Below are positions 10,481-22,400 of a stretch of DNA of 64,000 bases, piece by piece (within the stretch, counting starts at the first letter, position 1; every line of letters begins with the position of its first letter). The position numbers were made by a program, and so were the translations under genes. The notes below the pieces were generated by a model, which had not been told where the DNA came from, made no database searches, and worked only from the letters and a program-made list of their open reading frames with translations. Source of the DNA: Ctenosaura bakeri (Eukaryota > Chordata > Lepidosauria > Squamata > Iguanidae); contig CAOLHI010000394.1 in the NCBI GenBank assembly GCA_948474755.1, positions 186,001 through 250,000 on the forward strand, read 5' to 3'.

Positions 10481-13400
10481 GCTGTGGGTCTCTCTCTCTC
10501 TCTGGACGTTCCCGCCTACACGGTGATAGGGCAACATCTCAGGCCATTTCCGCACTAGCCTGTTATAGCGCGATGATTCCACTTTCAACCTCCTCTGGCA
10601 TCCTGGGGTTTGCAGTTTCGGGAGGGGCCGGCTGGCCCCTCCCGAAACTGCAAACCCCAGGATGCCAGAGGAGGTTGAAAGTGGAATCATCGCGCTATAA
10701 CAGGCTAGTGCGGAAATGGCCCTAGTTTCCCGCAAACCCCAGGATTCCATAGGATGTTGGACGTGGAATAATAGCACTGTCACAGTATAGTGCAGAAAGG
10801 CCTTCTGTGTGAGAGGAAAGGTGAGAGACGTGGTGAGCAGCCGAGGTTGTGGGGCGGCTGGGGTCAGGTATGTGGGACAGAGGCAACAAGGATCTGCCTG
10901 TTTTATGGTCTGAGAGATCCCCCAGGAGAACTTCAGGGGCCTTTCCGCACTACGCTGTTATAGCGCAATTGTTCCACTTTCAACCTCCCATGGGATCCTG
11001 AGGTTTGCAGGTTAGGGAGAGGCGTTTAGAATTCTCAGCCAGGGGGCTCTTTGGCCCCAGAATTCCACAGGATGTTGAAAGTGGGATGATAGCACTATAA
11101 CAGTGTGGTGCGGAAAGGCTTTTGCTGAAAGAAAAAAAAAGTGTGCAGGGGCACAATGAGAGTAGGGAAGGCTATGGGGCGGGAAGGGTGTCAGACGAAA
11201 TCGGCGGCTCTCTTTTCTCTAATGGGATCGTCCCTCCCGGCCACGCATTTTAACTTTAGAACAACCTTATGAGGTAGGTTAGGTTGAGGAGTCCGTTCCT
11301 TGTAAAAGGGGCCAATATTCCCTTCTCGTCTTGTTTGCTTTGTTGTTGATGGCGGCCAAGTCAGCTTCTGACTTCTGACAGTATTGGTCATTTTTTGCAA
11401 ACTCAAAGACTGTGGTTTGGTTGACTGGGGCTGTCTACCTGTAACACTATCCCCTCCTTTTTTCCTACTACCTTTTACCTTAGCCAGCGTTACTGTCTTT
11501 GCAGTGCGTCGTGTCCTCTCATGATATGCCCAAAGTATGACAGCCTTAGGTTAGTCATTTTGGCTTCTGGTTTGCTCTGTTTGATCTAGTTTGCTCTATT
11601 TGATCTAGGAACCATTTATCTGTCTTTTTTGGCACTTTGCTCTATTTGATCTAGGAACCATTCATCTGTCTTTTTTGGCACTTTGCTCTATTCAAGCTAG
11701 GAACCATTTATCTGTCTTTTTTGGCACTTTGCTCTATTCGATCTAGGAACCATTTATCTGTCTTTTTTGGCACTTTGCTCTATTCGATCTAGGAACCATT
11801 TATCTGTCTTTTTTGGCACTTTGCTCTATTTGATCTAGGAACCATTCATCTGTCTTTTTTGGCACTTTGCTCTATTTGATCTAGGAACCATTTATCTGTC
11901 TTTTTTGGCACTTTGCTCTATTTGATCTAGGAACCATTTATCTGTCTTTTTTGGCACTTTGCTCTATTTGATCTAGGAACCATTTATCTGTCTTTTTTGG
12001 CACTTTGCTCTATTCGATCTAGGAACCATTTATCTGTCTTTTTGGCACTTTGCTCTATTCGATCTAGGAACCATTTATCTGTCTTTTTGGCACTTTGCTC
12101 TATTCGATCTAGGAACCATTTATCTGTCTTTTTGGCACTTTGCTCTATTCGATCTAGGAACCATTTATCTGTCTTTTTTGGCACTTTGCTCTATTCGATC
12201 TAGGAACCATTTATCTGTCTTTTTGGCACTTTGCTCTATTCGATCTAGGAACCATTTATCTGTCTTTTTTGGCACTTTGCTCTATTCGATCTAGGAACCA
12301 TTTATCTGTCTTTTTTGGCACTTTGCTCTATTTGATCTAGGAACCATTTATCTGTCTTTTTGGCAGTCCGTGGTACCCCTAGAGCTCTCCACCACCAGAT
12401 TTGAAATGAGTTGATTCTCTTCCTGTCAGCTTTTTTCACTACCCAACTTTCACAACATACCTAGAGATCAGAAATGCTATTATTCTGCCTTATCTCTTTG
12501 CTACTCTGTGGTAAATTCTTTTCTTCTGCTCTTTTGCACACACACACACACACACACTGCAGGTTAATGTTTCGAAATACATGCTATTTGTAAGTTGTTC
12601 GCCACCTCGATCCATATGGAGAGGCGGGATACAAATAAATAAATAAATAAATAAATAAATAAAATATCTAGTTTTTCCCATCCTCTGTTCCCCTTAACAA
12701 GCAACTCTGTGAGGTAGGCTGAACGATAGCAACTGGCCCAAAGATGCATCAACTTTGGGTTAGCTGAGCAGGGATGTAAACCACTATCCTCTGAGTCTAG
12801 TGCTATAAACTGTTACGCTTGGTCAGTGTGATAATAGGTTATGAAATGCTCCCTCTGCCAAAAATACACTTTTGGAGGGGTAGAACCCCTGCCTTAAAAA
12901 AGTGTAAGCTTGATGAGAGCTGTGCACATGTTCCACTTTTTTTACAGTCAGCCTTCTGCATTCGCTATGGTTAAGGCTGCTGGACCCCAGCAGAAGTAGA
13001 AAAATTGCAGATATCAAAATGTGTGTCTGTGTCTGTGAGAATGGGTCTGAGTCATGGTGGGGAGAATGGGCACCCAGGATCCAAATCAGGTCAGACAAAG
13101 GAGAGGGAAAGGATGAGTCAGCATGGTAGTCCTATACTTTTCTCTCCTGCCCATTTCCTTTCATGGGTTTGGGGGGGGCATCGGGAGAACATTTGTGGTG
13201 CTGACAAATTGGACTGTGAGTTGTCCTTAGCTGGCCAGGCAGCAACTGGTGGAGGAGGAGAACCAGAGGCAGGTTTTTAAAGGACTGTGTGGTCTGATCG
13301 GAGCCACCAAGAGGGAAGTTTCCCCCAGGAAGGAAGAGCCCAGAGGGTGGGGCAGGGGTTGGAGAAACGTACAATTAATGAAATCTGTGAAAGTCAAACA

Positions 13401-16400
13401 CATGAATGCGGAGGGCTGACTGTATATTTCCCTGACGTTTGTGAGACTCTGCATTTATGTCAATGTACAGGGAAGATGTACTTCCATACAGTTGGGCCAA
13501 ATGCCCACATTCATTTAGAGAAGCTCTGTTTGATGTGGGCACCAGTGATTATGTTATTCCAAAGTGTCAGGAACATATTTGTGCCCATTGAAAATGGTTT
13601 CTTTCTTTGAGTCTTGCCAGGGAGCCAGTGGTTCAGGATCAGCACCAATCCAGGGACCACCACTTTTAGCAGCACTGCTCTAGGGCAGCCTATCCCAACC
13701 TGATGACCACTAGGTGTTTTAGACTGTGACTACCATGAGCCCCGGCTTATGTGGCCTGTGGTGATGGATCAAATATCTGGAGAGCTCCAGTTTGGGGAAG
13801 GCTGATCTAGAATCTCCTTCATGCAATTTTTGGGCACAGGGGTTGTGTATTATTAGGCAGAGCCTTGGAATTGGAGATGACAGGACAATCAGAGGCAAGT
13901 CTAGTTTACGGATTCTTGCTTTCCTTCCTATGTATGTGTAGGATGACTTCTGTTTTGGGCTATTCCTTATCTGTGTCACCTTGGAAAGTTTCAAACTAGA
14001 TCATGGCAGCACAATTTTATTGATAGAAGCAGAAGACTGTGCTCTGATAAGATGCTTTTAAGCAGTGGGTGAGTGACTGTGTATTGTGATACAGCAGTAA
14101 TAACCTAAGGGCACCAGATCCTATCACATCTTGGAAGCTAAGCAGGGTCAGTCTTGGTTAGTAATTGGATGGGAGACCATCAACAAATACCAGGTGCTGT
14201 AGGTTGTATTTCAGAGGAAGGAACTGCCATAACCACCTCTGAGTATTCCTTGCCTAAGTAAACCCTGTGGAAATGATGAAGTTGTCATAAGTCAACAGGC
14301 AACTTGAAGTCACGTATACATACACACACAGTGATAGGTTTTCTACAACAGCAGGGGTTGGACTAGATAAATTTCTTTGACTCTTCCTGTTCCATGTTTC
14401 TAAACTGTAGGGGGTTTTGACCAGGCTCCTTCAATTCAGAGCTGTATGTGGGTTGAAAATCTTTTTTTTAACTTCTATTTAGTGGCTCAGGGCATCTGTT
14501 TTCTAATTTGTCAAATAGAATAATAACTAACCCTTCCCAAAGCTTTTCTGTGGCTCTACAACATGCCACCATCCAGATGTGATTGGACTGCAGTTCCCAG
14601 CATTCCTAACTATACTGCTTGTACTGGGAGTTGACGTTCTACATCATCTTGATGGCCACATGATTTACAATCTGCTCTATTAGGTAAATATTATAAAAGA
14701 CTTACAGTTATGAAACTATTAATAATCCATGAGTGATCAGATTTGAAATGGTTTTGTTATTGTTCCCAAGAAAGTCTGCAGTTGGGATGGCTGCCCAGAC
14801 TTAACACAGATTAATCCAGAAACAAGTCCCTCAGTGGGGTTTATATCAAACAAACATGGCTAGGATTAACCCATTAGAGAATTTTTGCTACTAAGTCAAT
14901 CTTCTGCTCTTATACTGGGAAGTGAAAGATGTTGTTCCTAAATATTCAGCTGTCATTTGTACTCAGATTCTATTTACTAACAGCAAAGGACTGATTCATA
15001 CACCATCAGCTGTAGACCATGCATGGGTGGCTTGCTCTACCATTCATATCCATATAGGCCCAGTTTGTGCAATCAGTGTGACAAATTGCTCATGACAAAA
15101 GTCCCATCATTTTCAGTGACAAATTATTTAGTTTGGGTCTAACTCAAAGAGTGTGAATTTTCCCCTTTAAAAATGGGAATGTAAAGATGTCTCATGTGTA
15201 AGATTAGTGGAATGTCATATTATATGTTACATGTTGGAAAGAAGTTGCATGACCAGATAATGTTTTGATTTGCCAAGTGTGCGATCAGCACTTAGAACAG
15301 GGTCTGCGGGTGTTTTGGACTGCATCTCTTGGGCCATTTCCACACTAGACTGTTAATAGCGCTATGATTCCATTTTCAACATCCTATGGAATCCTGGAGT
15401 TTGCAATTTCGGGAGGGGCCACTTGGCCCCTCCTGAAACTGCAAACCCCAGGATTCCATTGGAGGTTGAAAGTGGAATCATAGCGCTATTAACAGTCTAG
15501 TGCAGAAATGGCCTTGGTATTGGCCCTGCTACCTGGGGCTTTGAGGAGTTGAAGTAGAAAACTTACAGAGGCCTAAAGATTGTTCCTTCATCCCTGCCTT
15601 GGGGGTGTACTACACTACCATGTTCAGGTTGTAACTTCCTCCTTTCAGAGTAAAGTCAGGTTGCTGTGTATCTAGCTTTGCTGTGTATCAGATAACTGCG
15701 TAGGTGTTAATAAGTCATTATCTTTTGTGCAGAGGTTCCCGAAACTACAGTCACATAATTCATCCTGATTAGAATGTTCTGAACAGTGTACTAATGAGCT
15801 GAACTGTCTACTATTGAGTGTCAGCTTCGTGGGGTTCACTTTTATATTTACCATTGTGATATACACACTTGTGATTGTGCAAATATTATGTGTATTTATA
15901 CAGTTGAGTGTGGGAGGATTACGAGACATTAGTAAAGGTGACTTGTTGGCATTCATTTAGTGGTCAGTTAATATTTTCTTTATATGCAGGTCCACGTTCA
16001 CTGTACAAAAATATGCATATATTATAACATAGGAATGTGGTTATACCAGTATAATTTTTGAGATGGGGAAATACATGTGTCAGGTTGCCAATGTGAAGTG
16101 TACTTTCCTTAATCTGTGTTTTGAGACAACAAATAGTACATAATTGGTAGGCACACCTGTTTGAGAAAATGTGTGTGGCTGCATGCATAGGAAAAGCAGA
16201 TGTCTGCAGCACTGGGGGATTTGTTCCTAGGTGCTTTTGATCAGCGAGAAATATCGTGGTAGTTGTCACCATTGTACTCAAGTAAGCTTTACAGGCTCAC
16301 ATTCCTTTGGGAACAACCTGGTAGGGGCTACATACTTGATCTTAGCAAAAAGACTGAGAAGCAATAATAGTTTGCAGAGCCAGAACCAAAAATGTGCAAG

Positions 16401-19400
16401 GCTGTCCTTTTCTTCATCTCTACCTTATACACTTCCCTCTTCCTCCTCACTCATTAGACTGTGAGAAAAAACAGGCTGGTCTTTCTAGAGTTCTGAACTG
16501 GCCACTTGCTTAGTGTGGAGCCTGCATGTAGCACTAGGGCCACTACTGCCTTCCTCTGCTTTAGAGGACAATGAGTTGTCAAGTATATTTTGCCGCTGCC
16601 TGTTCCAAAGTTTTCTGACAATCTTTGAAATACCCCTAGTTTATGCTCAGCACCTATTTACATCTAGTGGAAAAGTATAATAAACAGCTGTATACTTACT
16701 GAACAAAATGAAGTGCAGCATTTGTAGAGGAGTCTATTGAAATACTGATTATTTTTTAAATTATAACCGAAAACAATACCAGAAATGTATTTTGAGTTTG
16801 AATTTGCAGGTGCTGATCACAGAGTATAACAGTTCTAAAAAATGTCAGTATATGGATATCTTCACTTTACTGTTCGTAAACCTTTTCCTCTGGATTTTAG
16901 TCACAGGAGCTAGCCTCAAAATGATCTGATATAAAGTTGGAATTTTGATCAGAGCTGTGTCTTTTGCTTTAAATGATCAAATATAGAAGCAGTTCAATGG
17001 GGGGGGATTTGTATTGCTTTCAGTATTTGTACTGAAACGTAGTTTATAGGCATGAATGTAGTTTTAAGATTGCTGTGTCAGTGTAAAGTTGAAATGTATT
17101 TGAGGGATAAGAAAAGCTACCACCAAAACTTCTATTTCTTGCTGTTGTTGGTTTGTTTTTCCATTATGTGCCTCTGGGACAGAGAAAAACAAAAACTATC
17201 TCGAGGGAGATTAAGCAAAAGCCGTCTTTCACATTGTGTTCTTGTAGAGTGGAGTGGGGGGATGTGGGGCAGAATCAGGCAGACTGACCCTCCAAAGGTT
17301 TGTGTGGGGTTCCTGCCAACACAAAAATTTGAGGCTCAGAGCTTAGACTGCTGATCACGTTGACTCTTACTTGCAGGTTGAACTTTACTCTCCTTCTGCT
17401 GTTGTATTTAGCACCAGCGTGGATGTTGAAAGACAATAGGTACTGGAGCATACTTGAGCATCTCTGGATTATACCAGTTTTCCTCTCTTATCTTATTAAC
17501 TCTCACATGGACATACTATCCATAATTTTCACTCTTTTGCTGATGTTAATATGCAGAACTTCTATACCATTGCCTATTACGTTTTGGCAGCATAGCAAGT
17601 AAGTCCACAGTAAAAATTATGCTTTAGTTAAAAGATGTAAAGAAGCCTATCTTCCTTTGTTAATTGTCATGTCCCCATTTTCCTATATTCCATATCTAAT
17701 ATTTTAGAGAAAATAGCATTTGGCCTGCATTGTGCTGAGAAGAGACATCTTTTTAACTCTCTCCTATCCTTCTTTTCACTCCCCTACTCAGGAGGTTGAC
17801 TCATGCATGGGTAACTTTGAAAGAACTCATTCTTATGTGGGAAATTCAAGAGGCATATTTTGAGAAGGTCATTCGTAAGGTGATTGTCCCTGTCCCAGAG
17901 ACAGAAAGGGTGGTCCAAGGCATCTAATTGCACATCTGTGCTTATAGCAGGTTGAAGATTTACCCTTTTAGTCTTTTTGATTAACATTCCCTTGGAGACT
18001 TGTACAGATTCACTGAAGCTATCTAATGAGCCTCCCCTTTTGCCCTTCATTTGCATGCATTGTTCTTTGTCTCTGTTCTCTTACCAGGCTGCTGATACAC
18101 TTGCTGTAAGACAGAAAAGGCGGATCTATGATATCACCAATGTTTTGGAAGGGATAGATCTCATTGAAAAAAAGTCAAAAAACAGCATTCAATGGAAGTA
18201 AGCAAAACAGTTTTTTAAAAACAATCTTTTACTCAAAATGTGGAAGATGTTAGTTTTCCTTTGTAAGGATGAGTTTTCTAATTGTTAGAGATTCATGTAT
18301 TAATAAGATCATGTCTGTGATCATCACCTCCTGTATATTCTACAGCAATGTTCTTCAGACAGTTTGGGCAGAGGCTGGAAGCCTATTTGGTAGAAATGCA
18401 AATCTCTTAGGTCCTTTAGAAGCTGCCTTATACAGAACCAGTCCATTGGTTTGTCTCACTCAGTAAAGTTGACACTGACTTGTAGAATTTCAGACAAGTT
18501 TTTGCTGCCCCTACCTAGAGATGGTTGGGATCTTTTACATGCAAAATATGTGTTCTGCCACTGAGCCATAACACAAAGTTGCAGAATTGAAAGGCATCCT
18601 GTGCATCTCTTAAAACATATTCCCCTTTCTATTAGTTTTTCTTAGAAATCACATATTAATTAAAATTGATGAAATTGCTGGAACCTGATGAAATTCCTTC
18701 AGGGATCAGAGTTGGCCCACAAGGCTGTTATGTGGCTATCCCTGGAGTGAAAAGTCTGCTTTCACTTCAGGAAGTTAGTCTCAGCACGATATAAAGCTGT
18801 ATTATCACAGAAATTAAATATTTGCTAATCTAGGCTAAATGTAGGCTGGGGCTCAATATTGGTGAGCCACAGAAAAGGATTAGAGCCATGTGACCCTTTA
18901 TGCATATGTAAGATTTGGAGCACAGAAAACCTCAGCCAACATAACAGATCATGTCCATCTCAACAGGTTCTCCAGGCCACCGATGCTAGCCAAAACTTTG
19001 TTAAGGTCCTAGTGGGTCACTTGGACAGCTGTGTGGAACTTGAAGCATTTCTTTCAAAATTTGTGCATCTGCAGGTTAAATGCCAGTGTTGCATAGAAAG
19101 CTTGCATTGCTTTTCTGCCTAGGGTTGCCAGTCCATCTGGCCAGTGTAACGGCTTGTCTGATTAATTTTCACAGCAGTAATAGTGTGTAAGGCAAATATG
19201 CCAGCAATAATAGTGTATAAGGCAAATAAACTGTATGGACTTTAAGGAGATCTGTAGCTGAGTACTAGTTGAAATATGAAAATATTTTTTTCTGTATTGC
19301 TGTTCTGCATTGTTTTTACTATTAAAGAAACAATCAGATGAGGCGGCAGCAGTGAAGGAGAATGTTGCAATTAGTATTCTTTCAGAATAGTAAAAGCAAA

Positions 19401-22400
19401 GGACAATCAGTATTCTACCTTTAAGTTTTTAAGTAAAATCAAAATGTCATCTGACAGTATCCTGTAATTAACATACATGTGTGTCACATACACACACATA
19501 TGTCTCTTTTTGGACAGAGTACAGGGACCTACTTTTCTAGCCCTTTGCACTCTGTCCAAAATCTGCCTCTGATAGCTGTCAGATCACAGGAGGGACCACT
19601 GCTACTGCTTACCGGGGAGTTGGGGGTTCAAAAAATGAAGATGTGGCTGCTCTGGACTACTAAGGAAAGGAAAATGAGGGTTTCTTCTCTCCTCCAAGCT
19701 GAAACTGATTCCTGCTTGTCTGAATTGCCTTCCTCTACTCCCTTCCAGTAAGCAGCAGCAACAGTAGTTGGGATGGGGGAAGATATTCTTATTGCGCATT
19801 GGGGTGGGGGTGGGGTTATGCTCTGCTTGCTAATCTCTGCCATTGTAGCATGAACCATAAGACATTTTTTAGGGGAAATGAAAGAAAATATTAACACTTA
19901 TTAACACTTTATTAATACTTTTGTATTCTGAATACTTTAACATTCAATCATTTATCACCATCACAACGATCACCTCATTGTTTTTCTCCAGTTTTAAAAA
20001 AAAGGCATTGTTTGGTTTGGCCTGAAACTTGTACTTCAAAGCATACATGCAATTAATTTAATCTCTGCTGCTGTAGTATTTTTAACTACCTTTCCCACTT
20101 TATGGTTGTGTTATTCATTATTCTTTATTCTTTATTTTTCTCTTTTAAGAGGTGTAGGTGCTGGTTGTAATACAAAGGAGGTTGTGGACAGGTTGAGATA
20201 CCTTGAAGCAGAAATTGAAGATCTAGAACTAAAAGAAAAAGAGTTAGATCAGCAGAAATTGTGGTTACAGCAGAGCATAAAGAATGTTAAGGAAGATTCC
20301 ACAAATAAGCAATATCCTTTAAAACATGTCATGTAATTCTTAAGAATGAAATTTGCCAGTTAACACTGTTAGTACATCACTGATTATCTGTCCAATCCTA
20401 TGTGTTTCCAAAGGAGTAAAGTCTTGCACTGTTTGGTGCCTTGGATACAAAGGTATGACTGCGACACTGGAAGGCAGGGCTCCTATTTTCATTGATTCCT
20501 TCCAGAGACTCACCCACTGCTGCTGCCTGCACATCATGTGCTGATCCAGAGGGCCACTCAGCTGCAGCTTCTAGAAGGAAGGTCTTTCTGAATTGAGTGA
20601 ATTTGAGGGGCTGGCAGAAATAAGGCCCCTGCCTTATCAAACAGATGTGTCTTGCACTCATACAACAGCATCTTTATTTGAGGTGTATTCCCAAGTAAGA
20701 ATGCCCTAGTGAGTTTTGTCAAAAAGATTTTTTAAAAATGACAGTTCTTTTATTTTTAACTAGGTACTCCAGTTGCTACTCCAGTGTATGGCAGACAAAA
20801 TATTCAATACAAAACTATTCTCAAACTTCCAACCCCCTTTGAAAATATCTCTCATTTCATATTGTCTTATTTTGAAAAAAAATTCCTTGACATTTGCCCA
20901 CTTTTTCATACATCACTCATGAAGACATTTGTAATTGCTTCAATGGTAAGTTGATAGAAAATATGATCACTTTGTAAATAATACTGAGGGGAACCTGTGG
21001 TATTGATTGCATGGCCCGTAGGCTATGTCATTAGTGTCACTCGTTTAATTATTCAGCCAAGTAAGTTAGCTGTATCTTTTTCACAACCAATTCTGATTTT
21101 CAGAGACAGAAAAATAAGTATCTTGTCCAAAATAAATTTCTGTGGAAATGATACTTTCTGTCTACTTGGAACTATAGAGGACTAGAGGAGACAAAATATT
21201 TTTGTTTTACTAATATTAATTCATACTGCCCCCCCCGTCATTCTCATAAACTGGTAAAAACCAAAAAGGTTCTTTACACTTTAGGTTTGCCTTACAGTTC
21301 TGTACCTTATAGTTCCATTTTACAAAATGGGGAAAAATGTAATTTGAATTTTTAATTATTTTCTGAATAAATTTTACTTTTAATATACCATACACAAATC
21401 AAGTTATACATAATAGATGTTATTTTCCAAAAGTAACAAACTGAGTTTCAATTTGCAAAGTGTTTTAATGTTGCATATTTCATTTTTTCCTGGAAAAAAT
21501 GTTTTCCATGTCTTTAAAGTTTCAGAAATTTTACATCTCTGTGCAGTATAAAGCTAACAGAATACAAAAAAAGTGGCTAAATTAAGACACAATGGAGTTC
21601 TTCAGGAAAACCAGCAAGGTGATGTGGTTTTTAATGTTGGACTAGACCCAGGATCTGATTCCCGACTCAGCCATGGAAATGTACTGGGTGACCCTGGGCA
21701 AGTCACACTTTCTGTGCCTTAGGGGAAGGCAGTGGCAAACCTCAGAATCAACCTTGCCAAGAAAACACCATGATAGGCTGACTTTAGGTTTATCGTGAGT
21801 TAGAAATGACTTGAAGTTACTCAACAAAAAGAACAACTTCTCTCAAAAGCATGCCTTGTTTTTATGGAATGTGATATTGAATACAGCCACACTTTTTTCC
21901 AGTCATTAAACTGATTAAGCTAAATCCCTCCATCTGTTAAAGTGCACTAGGTGAATTGCAACACTGCTTTTCAATCATCCGGACTCTCTTCATACTATCA
22001 CCCTACACACCTAGAAGTAGGAACATGGGAAGAAAGTGTAAGAGCTTCATGATCTCTTTTCCACATATTTAGGCTAATTAAATTAGGTAACACCTGAAAA
22101 TGGCTTTCGTGAAGTGCATGGAAATGCATGGGATTTCAAGCTGATGATACATATGTGTGCTGAATCAACTTTATAGCATTCAGAAATGTGCACAATTAGT
22201 TCCATTAACACTTGACAATTCTTAATCAGGGGATACACTACTAGCAATTCAGGCACCTTCTGGCACACAATTAGAAGTTCCTGTACCTCATGTGGTATGT
22301 ATAAACAGCTCTTTTAATGTGGTTGATTAGCAAATAAATCATTTTAGTAACTTAGAAAATATGTAATTTTATAATACTTAAGTTTTTGTGGTTCTCAGAA

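Larger units (their letters stand above)
10466..18087 (+). other. E2F5 intron 1
   Basis: A 7.6-kb intron crowded with repeats. It holds foldback MITEs (10542-10802, 10938-11120, 15332-15513), the RTE-derived minisatellite (11440-12480), a repeat tail (12595-12662), a Tigger-like MITE (12945-13422), a 5S SINE (14105-14335) and a U2 fragment (16328-16366). From 16370 to 18087 nothing is recognised. Confidence 0.7.

Noticed and set aside
10022..10783. 253-codon reverse-strand open frame over the E2F5 island
   Set aside because: It overlaps E2F5 exon 1 antisense and runs into a foldback MITE. The frame is open because of high G+C, and the Arg/Pro/Ala-rich product resembles no family.
11577..12364. 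Possible CRISPR-like array or repetitive protein
   Set aside because: Units are contiguous with no unique spacers, lie in a vertebrate intron, and the repeated peptide is a relic of an RTE reading frame with shifts between units.
14105..14335. 5S rRNA gene
   Set aside because: Only part of the 5S sequence is present, it is diverged and fused to a SINE body, and several dispersed copies share the same fusion.
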